Source: Papilionanthe hookeriana x Papilionanthe teres (lineage: Eukaryota; Streptophyta; Magnoliopsida; Asparagales; Orchidaceae). From it: a stretch of 64,000 bases of DNA. The stretch lies in the NCBI GenBank assembly GCA_022702705.1, contig CM040430.1, positions 74,775,239-74,839,238 of the forward strand, written 5' to 3'. Below are positions 46,772-58,711 of the stretch, one piece after another (position 1 is the stretch's first letter; each line of letters begins with the position of its first letter). A program made the position numbers and the translations under genes. The notes beneath the pieces are model-generated. The model was given only the letters and a program-made list of their open reading frames with translations, had not been told where the DNA came from and made no database searches.

Positions 46772-47520
46772 TCGGTGGGATCAAGTTTTCGTCGCGGTTG
46801 CCAATTTTTATATCATATTTGTAAGTATAAATATCAGGTGGATCACTTGCTTTCTTTTTCTCTGAGGAGGAGGTTAATGCCCTTAATTCGGAGGTCAAAT
46901 TTACCCTGATTGGCAAATTTTCACTTGGTCATCATAAAATGGAATTAGTTAGAAACATCTTTGATTCTTTGCATTTTGTGGGATCTTAGAAAATGAGGCT
47001 ACTTGATGGTAGACATCTATTGTTTCATTTTAATATGGAAGAGGATTAGCTCGCTTGTTTACCAAACATTACATCTGAATTGCAGGCACTGAAATGTAGA
47101 TCATTAAATGGACCCCTGATTTTGACCCTGGCAAGATGCCCCCTGTGGTCTATATATGGTTCAAATTTCCAGATATGCCCTATAGATATTTCAATCAAAA
47201 TGTGCTATTCCAAATCAACAAAACTCTTGGTGCACAATTGCAAGCAGATCCCCCTTCTTACAATAAAGCTAGACCTACATCTGCTAGAGTTCTTATTGAA
47301 AGAGACATTACTCTTCCTAAATTAAAGAAAATCTGGGTGGGCTCAGTTAGTGAGGGAAAGTGTCAGGAGGTTGTAATGGAACAAAGGCCATATTATTGTC
47401 ACTACTGTAGGATGTTTGGTCATACCCAGGATAGGTGCTTTAGGTTGGATCCTCCCAATAAGAGGGCTATTACTACATCTATTGGGTAAGCTAATAGAGG
47501 GGGGGTAGCACCTGCTATCA
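46772..47520 (+). pseudogene. LINE ORF1 with DUF4283-like region and zinc knuckle (LINE copy 4)
   Basis: The first half (about 46856-47060) reads EVKFTLIGKFSLGHHKMELV and LLDGRHLLFHFNMEED, the style of the DUF4283 domain in plant LINE ORF1. The second half (47136-47489) has PPVVYIWFKFPDMPYRYF and ends with a CCHC knuckle, CHYCRMFGHTQDRC (C-x2-C-x4-H-x4-C), at 47400-47441. ORF1 proteins bind element RNA. Stops occur at 46987 and 47047, and a frameshift lies near 47110. The endonuclease/RT part is absent. Confidence 0.78.
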
Positions 47521-47689
47521 ATGGATTAGTGGGATCTCTTATATCTATAATAGACGATGCTGTTGGAATATCATTAATGTGAAAACCATTCGATGAAGCA
47601 TATTCTTTAATTGCAGAGATGACTACTAACAATTTTCAATGACCCTAAATCCCAAGAGAGTAGTTAGTGTTCATAACTCTGATGTAATT

Positions 47690-48055
47690 TGTATTGCAGC
47701 TACTCAATGCGATATCAAAGAAGATAGATCAATTTAGAATGAATTTATCTCAGTCACCTCTAGAGGTTAAAGAAAATTTGTTGAAACAAATGATAGATTT
47801 GCAATCATCATATGACACTTTGAATGTAATAAATAATAGATTTAAAAATCCCTATTCCAATTATTGCACTCCGGGTTGTGAAAATCACCCTAACTTAAGT
47901 TAGAATAATAACAATCCTAATAGTATAAATCTGCAATGGGGGAAAAATCAAGGAAATCCAAATTATAGACTGTATTATACTCCAGGTTTTAATTGTAACC
48001 CACAATTTAAGGATTCAAAGTTTTCTATGGAGGAAGTAGTGTTACATTTGAGTAA
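47690..48055 (+). pseudogene. gag: Athila-like gag fragment
   Basis: A 70-codon frame (47694-47903) and its continuation hold PYSNYCTPGCENHPNLS, then after a stop an Asn-rich run, YTPGFNCNP and FSMEEVVLHLS. This matches the pattern of Athila Gag, where a YSNTYNPGWRNHPNFSW-like block is followed by Asn/Gln-rich repeats. It stops exactly where a family B LTR begins at 48056, so the LTR inserted into, or recombined with, an older related element. Confidence 0.65.
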
Positions 48056-50066
48056 TGACAAACCTAAAAAATGTTCAATTTTTCATATACTTTTAATGCA
48101 TATAATTGATGATTTTTAGTGATTTTGCACTTAACGGAAGTTATTTTGTATATTTTTATCTTCAGGAAAGAGAAATAGAGCTTTGGTGAAGATAAATAAA
48201 AACGGTGCAATTTAGAGCAAAAACGAACAAGAAAGAAAATTTGTGCCTGACACATTTCGATATCCCTTTCTATGCTCAAATCTACAATTACATTTATCAC
48301 ATGTTTTTGAATGAAATTACACTTTAAAGAAAGTTCTTTCATGCTTATTTTGTATGTACATCTATTATGAATGAAACACAACTGAAACGGGGCGAAATGG
48401 AGCTAAAATGGAGCAAAATGGAGTAAAACGGTGGAACTGCTGCAGAGTGGCGCCGATGGTCTTAGATTCCAGAGAACGACGAGAAATGGCGCCGATGAAA
48501 CTAGAATTTGGCGCCAACGGCTCCAGAGGCTATTATTTTACCATATACATTGAATTTAGATGAAATTTTGAAGGGGTGCATAAGGGAACTTCTAGAAATT
48601 CGTCCCTACACTACAAAATAATGATATTATGTGAGAAATATGTGTGAGTTTGTCTGGGTTTACGTTAGAAAAAATGAGAGGAAAACATAGAGATTTTAGA
48701 ATAGGAGTAGAAACGTAGATTGTTACCTTTCTGGAGAGATTGGAGAGAGATATTGAGAGTGTGTGTAAGGAAACATACAAGCATTGCATGGATCAGTGGG
48801 AAACTTTGTGGGAGAGATATTCATCTTTCTTTCAAGGGGAAAAGGAAAGTATTATGTTCTTCATTATCTTATGATTTTTTAAACACTTATCTAGTGAATT
48901 TTTTCTGATGTAATGAAGTTTTTCGACGTGTTTTCTTCATGCTTTGTGAGTAGTTTTTCTTACTCTTTCTTCTTACTTGAAAATAGTGGCATGAGAAGAT
49001 TATGCCATTGTTTTCATTTTATTGTTTTTTTTGCAATGAGTAGCATTCATGTTTAGGATTTTGGGATGCATGTTAGAATAGGTTTTAGTTATAAAAGTGA
49101 TGGTTTTTAGTTGAACTTCATTTACATTACAATAAGAACCTGCTGTAGCGTTAAAACACGTTGTAATTGCACTAAGATCCAAGAGGGCGGTGTAATTCTC
49201 AATGAAGTGGAACTACATTTAATTTCATGGATAAGAATGTAGTCCATGGGGTTAAGTGTAAATAAATAGGGAAATATACTTATATGGGCGTAGAATTGAA
49301 AGTTTTTGGGTGACAGAATAAAATCTCCAATTTGGCCTAGTTGTTTGGAAGTTAAAGCGATATGTTAGCCCCCAGGTAAGGAGAAGTTGGAGCTTTGGAG
49401 TGAGAGCCAGTATCCACCCAACCTAACCACAATTTTCGGGACCAAGCTCTAGATTAGTGAATGTTCTTTATGCACTTGACAGAGGATAAAGAATATGATT
49501 TCTTCTATTTGGCCCATAAAATATTTAATATATCTAATTCCTTTACATTATTCAATTCAGAACATAAGAATATTAGTTTTTATCATCTCAAAATTCTCTA
49601 AACCAGTTCATCTAGAAAGGGTTATCTTTAGAATTAATATTTTCAGTTAGGAGTGGTTTTTAGTTGTTTTAAACTTAAGATTTACATTTAGGAGTACTTG
49701 TTAGAAAAATCACTTAAATTGATCTTCCAAGCTAAGGACTGATAGTAGTCGAACAAAACGTTGTCTAAGGACCTCTTACCTCGCATTCCTGTAGGATCAA
49801 TAAACGGGACTCCACTAGAGCCCTGTATTACTTGAACGATACATGCATTTGCGTAGAATCCATAGTGTGTGAACAATTATACACACTTTGTAATATTTTG
49901 ATTTTGTATACTAGCTGTTAAATATAAATTGAGTCGAATTTTTTGCCATCTTTTGAAAGTTAAATTACTACGTAATTACGGGTCAAGGAAATTTTTTGGC
50001 TCTGTCTCAAGGGATTTAACTTGACATAAAACACGCAGAAAAACAACACACACTAGCGGCACATCA
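48056..50066 (+). repeat. Family B 5' LTR, 2011 bp
   Basis: Starts TGACAAACCTAAAAAATG and ends CACATCA just before the primer-binding region. It is collinear with the 3' LTR at 53455. The GC-rich cassette is at 48447-48535 with three GGCGCC words. The TATA region at about 48608 reads TACAAAATAA, a mutated form of the TATAAAATAG in the 3' LTR. Confidence 0.85.
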
Positions 50067-50092
50067 AGTTTTTTGCGCCGTTGTCGGGGAAG
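50067..50092 (+). promoter_or_regulatory. Primer-binding site region, tRNA-Asp type
   Basis: AGTTTTTTGCGCCGTTGTCG followed by GGGA. Athila elements use TGGCGCCGTTGCCGGGGA, which pairs with the 3' end of plant tRNA-Asp. Here one G is lost and one C is T. Confidence 0.8.
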
Positions 50093-50289
50093 CATCAATA
50101 AGAGCTTTAAGAGAATTTTAGTTAAGCCTGTAAGACTTAGTTTGGAATTTATAGCATAATTATATAGTGTGTTTAATTATTGTGTTTATTTTCAGAAAAA
50201 ATCTAAAATTCAAAAAAAATATTTTTGATATCTGTCCTATTAGTTAAGTCTTTGAATTTGTATGCATAGTTCAGGAGCTGCAGATGTTG

Positions 50290-51443
50290 GATTATACGAC
50301 TGAGATTTGGAGATAAGTTTTAGGAGGATGATCAATCAGAGGAACTCCATGAATTTAATTTAGAAATAGGGAATTGACAAAATATTGAATATTCACATTT
50401 GGATTATAGGCAAGGAACCCCAATTATTTAGGAAAACTTATTTGGAGAATGATTGGAACTAGCCATGAGATATACAATCATTATTCTGATTATTACAACC
50501 TAGGTTGGGAAAATTATTTGAACTATAAGTTTAATACTAATTTTGAAGGAGAAAACTAATTTTGGGAAGATAATCAATTTAATCAGACATGTAATTGGAA
50601 TAGTCAGAGCGATTGAAACGATGAACTCTCTTTTCCTCATAATTTTAACTTCAACCAACATAATGAGGAGAAGGAATTTATGTTAGAGGAGATTGTTATT
50701 CAAATGGATAATCGATTAAAAATTCAGGCAGCACAATTACAAAGTCAAGGGGTTGCAAAAAGAAATATAGAAAAATAATTGGGCAGATTATTAATTCAAT
50801 TAAAAGCTACCCCCAGAGATTCTACCTAGTGACCCTCAAATAAACCCTAAGTAGATGCATCAAGAGCAATATAAAGTTATTAAAGTAATCTTTAGAAGAG
50901 AATTTGAGGATATGTTTCAAAAGAACATTGAGTTGAGAGATGAGGATAAGGAGATTGAAAGACCAATGAAAGAAATACCTAAGGAACTAGAAAAACCTAT
51001 TTCCTCAACATAGATAAGTATAGAAAGACCAAATCCACCATTTACTCAGTACCAAGCGAAAGAATTAGAAGATAACTTGAAACATGTAGTAATCTAAAAG
51101 AATTTGACCCAGAATGTGAATTATCTAGAGAGAATCAGATTCAAAAATTGGGAGATCTTGAATTATTTTATAGAGATCCAATTCTTATAAATTTTAAGAA
51201 TGATATTAATATGAAAAATATAAAATTAATAGAATTATATTGGATCTACAAAGAAATATGAGGAATAATGATATGAATCAATCTGAAAAGGAAGAGGTGA
51301 AAGAAAAATTAAAATTTGAGGATTTTATTAGAATCCCTAGATCTGGAAAAGATTGCGCGATTGATCAAGGATTACTTAATTGGAATTTTGATCCACGAGA
51401 AATCATTTGTAGGGCTGGCGAGGTTAAACTAAGCCCTTTATGA
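50290..51443 (+). pseudogene. gag: Athila-like gag, decayed
   Basis: An N-rich repeat-like part at 50470-50640 (YYNLGWENYLNYKFN) is followed at about 50700-50900 by VIQMDNRLKIQAAQLQSQ, a LGRLLIQLKA block and a DPQINPK/EQYKVIKV block. In Athila Gag the same order reads LPSDTxxNPK then CKAVTLRSG. The Cys and RSG ends are lost here. 51240-51443 is a further open stretch rich in Lys/Glu that I do not recognise. Several stops lie throughout. Confidence 0.6.
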
Positions 51444-53440
51444 GAAGCAACCCATAGTTATTAGTGTGGTTTGATTTAGTATACTTGAGGTTCAAGATTT
51501 TTAATGTTGTATTGTGTTTTCTTTAGTGTGGATTGTTCAGTTTAATTGATGATTGGTGGATGTTTGGATTGTTAGTGATTTTATTTGATCTTTGTGTGTC
51601 ATGAGGAAGGTGATTTCTTAATTTTTTTATTTTGGCTAGGGTAGTATATTCTCTTGTAGTAGTTGGATTGATAAGTCCACTATGACTCAGGTCTCATTGG
51701 TCTTAAGATTTATTAGAGACACCATAAAATTTAACAATGATAGATCCATCTCAATTTTATTACTTCCTTTTTCTGATCTCATTTTCATTTTGTAGGAGTC
51801 ATGAACTTATTTGATGAATAACATGTGGATGATCTTACACTACAATTTATAACTGTTAGAGGTGCTTAATTAGCCTTAAGGATAAGGAGATATCTAAAGT
51901 TTGTGTTCACGACCCAACTTAACTGGGGGAATCTTGTCCATGTGGATAACCATATAAAATTTATGGAAGGCACATAATATATTTGTGTAGTGATTATGTT
52001 AGAAACTTGAAGTTAGTGAGATAAAATAAATTAATGGATGAATTAATCTCATTTATCATGTGTGTTTGTATTTATATTTTATGTTTATTTTTGTGTTGCA
52101 ATTTTATATAAGACTTGAAGAACATTTTTATATTTCAATGTTAATACCTGTTGTGCTATTTAGAATTTTATTTAGTCAAACTTTATTTTGGCATGTTTAG
52201 TTTAGATTTACTTTCTGCCAATGTTATTTCTTCCTACTTGGTTTTTCGGTATTTAATGCTATACATGTTTAAAATCAAGTTTGGGTGTAAGAAGAAAAAT
52301 ATATTTTAAACTTAGTATACTTCCTTTTAGATTAATATTATTGCAAGTAGACTAGATTTACTTTCTCCTACATTCGTTTTGTCCCAATTATACATGTAAA
52401 TGAAATTGATAGGATGTTATCGTAGTTAGCAGATTCAACTTTACTTTTTCTTCCTGCTACATTTTATGGAATTAATTGCAAAAAATTTAAAAATTCATGT
52501 TTACGAGGAAGATAAAATTTTAAAACTTATTTTTATTAGTCCTCAGTAGCCTTTAATTAATTTGATATCACTTTTAAAATGACTTGTAGTATGTGGTGTT
52601 ACCTTTAAGTTACTATAATTTCGATTTTACGAATTTTAGAAAAATAACTTAGTTGAAATTCTAAGTGAATAAACTTTTCTAGAGTTAAGATATTTTGTAG
52701 GAAATATTAGGAAAATGATTTTGTTATTTATAGTAGAAGGGAGTTGAATATTTAAAAAGCTAAGATTCTTAGATTTTTACTTAATTAAAATTGAGCCTTT
52801 ATTGAAACCTTTTTCAAACTAATACTTACACTTTTAAAAAAGTGTGGGACAATTTTGAGTTTTGAACTTTAGAGAGATGATAGTGAAATTCAAAGTTATT
52901 AAGGGCCTATACAAATATAATAATCCTCACATAAAAAGAGAAGGAAAAAAAGTAAGGATTAAAAAGATCCTGAAAAGAAAAGAAAAAGAAAAGAAAAAGA
53001 TAAGAAAAAGAAATGTAGAAGAAAAGAAAAAAAAGAAAATTTTGATGGGAAGCTTGAGGAGAAGTCTAATAAACTATTGGTTTCACGTGAATCTTTTCAA
53101 ATGGGAAGACTTAAAAATAATTTTTAGCTTATTCTTATTTCAAAAAAAGTATTGGTCAAATTGGTATATATAAGGTTCTTAAATTATATTTTTAAACTTT
53201 ATATGAAGCTTTAGTTTGACAAGTTTCAATAACTTTTGAAGTAAATATAGAATGAGGGTTCCTAAGTTGAATATGAGATATTCTTACAATCTAGTCCAAA
53301 GTTGATTTGCTAGAATTTCTCTTATGTTACACTATAACATTTCTGAGACTAAATCATAGGAAAATTTACTGAAAACCGCTACCTTAAATCAATAAATTTG
53401 TTTTTGAAGTTATTGTGTTACTTAAGGACAAGTAACAATT
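51444..53440 (+). other. Internal region without recognised coding sequence
   Basis: AT-rich, with an A/G-rich tract at 52935-53035 made of AAAAGAAAAAG units. The tract makes a Lys-rich frame (52862-53173) that is composition-driven. No RT, RNase H or integrase motif found. Confidence 0.6.
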
Positions 53441-53454
53441 AAGTTTGGGAGAGT
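53441..53454 (+). promoter_or_regulatory. Polypurine-tract-like site
   Basis: AAGTTTGGGAGAGT directly before the LTR start, preceded by GGACAAGTAACAATT. The same GGACAAG(T/C)AA-GTTAAG-TTTGG wording abuts the minus-strand LTR ends at 46228 and, more diverged, at 58712. Confidence 0.7.
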
Positions 53455-54028
53455 TGATACGCCTAAAAATGCTTTATTTTTCATATACTTTTAATGCCTA
53501 TATTTTGTGATTTTAGTGATATTGCATTTGAAAGGAAGGCATTTTGCATATTTTTATCTTCAGGTATAAGGAATGTAATTTTGGTGAAAATGAAGCAAAA
53601 ATAGAACAATTTGGATAAAAAAGGAACAAGAAAGAAAATTTTGGCATAGCATATTTCAATTTCTTTCAATACTCAATATAATTTACATTTCTCATATATT
53701 TTTGAATGAATTAAACTTTTAAGAAAAGTTATTTTCATGCTTATTTTGTTTGTATATCTATTACGAATGAAACACAAATGAAACAGGGCAAAACGGAGCT
53801 AAAACGGAGCCAAACATAGCAGAAAGGTGGAGCTGTTGCAGAGTGGCACCGACAATGAAAAAACTAGCACTGACGATGCCAGAATCCAGAGAACGATGAG
53901 AAATGGAACCGACGCTGCCAGAATTCAGTGTTAACGTTTGCAGATATGGATATCTGCCCATACACATTTAATTTGGATCAAATTTTGAAGGGGTACTTAA
54001 CAGAACTCTTGGAAATTCATCCCTGCAC

Positions 54029-54038
54029 TATAAAATAG
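54029..54038 (+). promoter_or_regulatory. TATA box of family B LTR
   Basis: TATAAAATAG, about 575 bases into the LTR and about 80 bases after the GC-rich cassette. Confidence 0.6.
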
Positions 54039-54722
54039 TGATTTTTTGTCAGATAAAGTGTGTGTGTGGGTGTACATTAGGAAAAAATGAGAGGAATGCT
54101 TTGAGATTATAGAATAGGAGTAAAAATGTAGATTGCTACCATTTTGGAGAGATTGGAGAAGGGATTTTAAGAGAGTCTGTAAGGAAATATACAAGCATTA
54201 CATTGATCAGTGAGAGACTTTGTGAGAAAGATATTCATCTTTATTTCAAGGAGAAAAAGGTAAGTATTGTGTTCTTTATCATCTTATGATTTTATAAACA
54301 CTTATCTAGTCGATTTTTTTTTTGATGTAGTAAAGTTTTCCCATGTGTTTTCTTCGTGCTTTGTGAGTAGTTTTTGTTCCACTTTTTTCTTACTTGAAAA
54401 TAGTGGCATGAGAAGATTATGTCATTTTACTTTTCTTTTGCAAAGAGTAGGATTCATGTTTAGAATTTTGGGATGCATGTTAGAAGAGGTTTTAATTATA
54501 AATATGCTGCTTTTTACTTGAACTTCATTTACATTATTATAAGAGACCATCGTAGTGTTAAAATTCTTTGTAATTGCACTAAGATCCTAGAGGGCGATAT
54601 AATTCTTAACAAAGTGAAACCACATTTAATTTCATGGATGAGTGTAGTCTATGGGGTTAAGTGCAAATAAATAGGGAAATATACTTTGATGGGCGTAGAA
54701 TTGGAGATTTTAGGGTGACAGA

Positions 54723-56375
54723 TGGTCGGGGCTGATGCCTGCCTCAAAAGGTAATATTGAAAAGATAATTTCAGCATAGTCTCACAAATAGATTAATTTA
54801 ATAATTAGGCAGTCACCTGTATACACAATTTTACGTATCGATCAAGTAATATAAGGCTCTAGTGGAGTCCTGGTTATCGATCCCCCGAGGAAGGTAGGAA
54901 CTTTTCAAAATATTGCAAATATGTTGAATTCCAATACTCAATCCACAACACAAGTTCAAGTACTATTTAGGATGCTAGAGTAAGGTTGACAACAACTATA
55001 GTTACTATAAGTTAGTTCTAAATTTCTAAGCAGGATTAACTAGCACACACACACACTAAGCTTTGTAATTAAAAGGTTTATATATGGAAAAGTGCCCTTC
55101 CTTTTGCAATGATTCTATGGTTAGTGATTGATATAGATTGATAATAGATTTGTGTTGTGCCAAATAGGAGCATTCATATTCTTTACCCTCGTCAGAGTAC
55201 CCTTCCAAGTTATGTAAAGAACATTATCAAATCCTAGGCTTAGTCACTAAATGTAAGGTTAGGTTGGGAGGCTACTAGCTCTCACTTCAGAGCTCCCACT
55301 TCCCATCACCTGAAGGCTAACCCTAGCTCAGTTACCAAATGTTAGGACCAAATTGGGGATTTCAGATTGTCACCCTAAAACCTCTAATTCGACGCCCATT
55401 AAACCATATTTCCTTTTATTGTTTGCACCAAATTTCCATGAACTTTGCAATTCATTCAAGAACATTGAATGGATTCTCCACTATTGTTGTAGAACACTTA
55501 GTCTTTTTGGATTGAATGTTTTACAACAGATTTTAACAATTTAATTGGTCAGATTGAAAAGTAAATGATGTTTGAAATGAAAACCCATCAAAATTTCTTT
55601 AACATTTTTATGGCACATTAAATCTACATCATCACTTTACCACATCTCATTGCATGAAGAAAGATAAAGAAATCTACTCAAAATTCATGTGGAAGATACA
55701 ACAAAACATGGATTATATATATAAAAGCAAAGTCATACAAACCACAACACTAAATATAACTTATCTCTTTCTCTTTCCCACGCAAATCTCTTGTAGATCC
55801 TATGATTTCTTTTCTCTATTCTCCACCACACTTAATTCTCTCTTTAGAATGGTAAGGAAGAAGTAATCTCTCTCCTTACTCCTTCTCCAACACTCCTTAG
55901 AGAAGAATGTTTCACAATACAACACTACACACTCTCTACAAACCCTAACACACTCACTTCACTTCAAAAGACTTCTCTCCCTCTCATCTCTCACTCTTTT
56001 GGCGTCCTAAATAATCTAAAATAAGTTAAAAATGAATTCCTAAAGAGTTTCCTTAAAAAACCCTTCAAAAATGCATCCAAATACATTGAATTTGACTTAA
56101 ACCGACATTGGGCGCCGACGATGCTGGATAGGCACCGGCGGTCTTTGGGCTGCCAATTAATTGCCAAACTCTCTGTATTTGGGCGCTAGAGGTGGCAGAA
56201 GACAATTTTCTTCATTTTGCTCTTTTTTACTCCAAATTCATTCCTTTTCACTTCTTTTTTCTCTAATCACCTCGTACCTGCAGCAAAATATGAAAAATAC
56301 CTTCCTTTAAAGTACAATATCACCAAAAATGAGTAAAATTATATAGAAAAAACCTAATATATTGTTAGTGTATCA
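54723..56375 (-). mobile_element. Family B solo LTR, 1653 bp, inside another family B LTR
   Basis: Plus-strand ends TGGTCGGG and GTGTATCA are flanked by ACAGA at 54718-54722 and 56376-56380. Removing the LTR and one ACAGA restores the host LTR sequence (GGGTGACAGA joined to CTAAAATATCC), which matches the 5' LTR at 49310-49340. On its own strand it contains the GC cassette (plus-strand 56109-56190). No internal sequence. Confidence 0.92.
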
Positions 56376-56935
56376 ACAGACTAAAATATCCAATTTGGTC
56401 TAGTTTTTTTGAAACTAAAGTGAGATGTTAGCCCTCATGCAAGAGGAAGTGAGAGCTCTAGAGTTAGAGCCAATATCCTCCCAGCCTAATCACTGATTTA
56501 GGGACCAAACTTTAGATGAGACAATGTTCTTTATGCACTCAACTGAGGATAAAGAATATGATTGCTTTTATTTAGCACATAAAATATTTGATATATCTCA
56601 TTCATTTACATTATCCAATTTACTGCATAAGAATAGTAGTTTTAACATATTAAAATTCTCCAAACCAATTCATCCAAAAAGGGTTATCTTTAGACTTAAT
56701 ATTTTCATTTAGGAGTAGTTATTTGTTGTTTAAAACTGAAGACTTACATTAATGAGTTATTTTTAGAAAAATCACTTAAATCTACTTTCTGAACTAAAGA
56801 CTAATAGTAGTAGACTAGAAATTTGACTAAGGACCTCTTACCTTCTTGATCCTTGATATATATGATTACGTTTTATATATGAATTTATACTTCCTATTTA
56901 ATGATATCTCTTTCTTTATAATGACACCAAAAACT

Positions 56936-58711
56936 TGTTGCCAATGTAAATAAGATACTTAATTGTTATTGATTTAAAATGGGATTCTACGCATGTATAC
57001 GTATCTTTATCAAGTAACATAGGACTTTCTGATTAAGCCTTGAGATATCGAACCCATAGGGAAAAATGATAAAAAATTTTATTAAAAGAAGGAAAATAGA
57101 AAAATAACATTTTACTTTCTAAGAAAGGTCTTACCCAAACTAAAGATAATATTTTAGGAAAGAAAGTTCAATTTTTTTTGATAATTTTTATAATTTGAAA
57201 TGAAAGCAAATAACTACTTTAACTATTTTTGTAAGATTAAAGCAAATACAAATAAAATACCTTTTTCTTTATTATGAATCGATAACAAGACATGGACGTC
57301 TGTTGTGGAAGTATCTATAATATGTTGTGTCAAATACGAGCAATTATATTCTTTACCCTTATTAGAGATGCTATAAGGATTATAGGTTAATCTAATGCTT
57401 TAATAATCTTGAAGACGGGCTAGGTAGAAAAAATACTAGCGCTCACTCTAAATTTTCCTCTTCTCCCTCCACTTGGGGGCTAACATCATGTACCAAAACA
57501 TAATACAATAAATCAAATTGGGGGCTTTAGCCTGTCACTCTAAAGTCCTATAATTCTACACCCATCAAAGTATATCTCCATATTTATTTGCACTCAACCA
57601 TATGAACTACATTCTCACCCATATAATCTCATGTGATTCTTACCAATTGTTGACTGAAACAATACCATACTGGTTGTTACATGTTCTCACAACATATATT
57701 AACATCTTAATTGGCCAAATCAAGAAGTGAATGAAGTGCAAGGTCTTGAATCATCACAACTTCTTCCAATATTGATTTCCTATACTTTACACAACATCCA
57801 TCCATATCTTAATTACTTCATCATTTTAAGGAGAAAGATAAAGAAAACTACTAAGAATTCACGAAGAAAACACAATCATAACTTAGCTTAAAAGTTAAAA
57901 TCATAGTGAAAACACAAGAAGCCTTAATTAAAAATCAAATGCAATAACAAAGATAAAGACTTATCTGAAAATCCTCTCCACCAAACTCTTGAAGTTCCTT
58001 TGAAAACTTTGCTTTCCCTTACAGTATTCCTTAGAGGGTGACACCCAACTCTAAGGACTCCAATTCTCTTTTATAATTCTAATACAAACTATATTAAAGT
58101 AGATATGGTTAAGTGGAGTGGTGTGTTACTAAAAGAACTCTCCTACACAATAAACATAAAATACACATCCTCTAACAATAACCATTTTTTGATTACCATG
58201 TTTTCTTTTTATAATTTTCTAATAGTTACCTTTATGTCTATTTAAATTATGTCCAGATTCAACAAATCCTCCAAGAGATGCATCCATTCAAGAGTAACTT
58301 AAATTAATTTTGGATCCAATAGGAAGTTACCTACTTTTGTACCAAGAGATGCCTCAAACAACCCATAAAAAATGTGTCAAATAATATTTAAATCCGCTTA
58401 TGTAATTGCCGCGCATAAGCGCAAGGTCTCGGCACTAAGCTGCGAGGCTCCTGGCGTGTAAGCGATGGTCTGGGCACTTAGCCGCGAGGCTTTAGCGTGT
58501 AAGCGCGGGTTCGAGCGCTTACCCTCCACAGAACAATTTTGCACCTTTCTTCATTTTGTACCAAATTTGTTCCTTTTCCACTCCTTTCATCACATTAATC
58601 CATTTAATCATACCTGCAAATAATAGACAAAACACCTTCCATTAAAGTGCAATACCATAAAAAATAGGTATAAAAATATGTATAAAAATACTATATATTT
58701 TAGGTGTACCA
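56936..58711 (-). repeat. Family B LTR, 1776 bp, flanked by internal sequence on both sides
   Basis: Minus-strand start TGGTACACCTAAAATATATAG at 58711 and end ACATTGGCAACA at 56936. To its right (upstream on its strand) is a diverged polypurine-like end, and to its left a primer-site-like block. The GC cassette is at 58408-58535. Confidence 0.72.
58408..58535 (-). repeat. GC-rich triplicated cassette in family B LTR
   Basis: Three imperfect units of about 42 bases, each built on GCGTGTAAGCG (or GCGCATAAGCG), GGTCT(C/G)GG-CACT and AGC-GCGAGGCT. It is a sharp GC island in AT-rich DNA. Related but different cassettes occupy the same position in the other family B LTRs. Confidence 0.75.

Larger units (their letters stand above)
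48056..53454 (+). mobile_element. Gag-only Athila-like retrotransposon: 5' LTR and internal region
   Basis: The 5' LTR is 48056-50066, the primer site starts at 50067, the internal region runs to a polypurine-like tract at 53441-53454, and the 3' LTR starts at 53455. The internal region is only 3.4 kb. It contains decayed gag but no protease, RT or integrase motif in any frame that I could see, so this is a non-autonomous derivative or internal deletion. The 3' LTR is interrupted and truncated (next entries), so no flanking duplication can be checked. Confidence 0.75.
53455..56850 (+). repeat. Family B 3' LTR, interrupted by a solo LTR and 3'-truncated
   Basis: The first part is 53455-54722 and the second 56381 to about 56850; together they follow the 5' LTR at 48056 until its GGACCTCTTACCT block. 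The last roughly 270 bases are missing, cut off where minus-strand element sequence begins. The GC cassette lies at 53826-53950. A good TATA box, TATAAAATAG, is at 54029-54038. Confidence 0.85.

Noticed and set aside
52862..53173. Lys/Glu-rich 103-codon frame, possible nuclear protein
   Set aside because: Encoded by an AAAAGAAAAAG simple tract in an AT-rich retrotransposon body; composition explains it.
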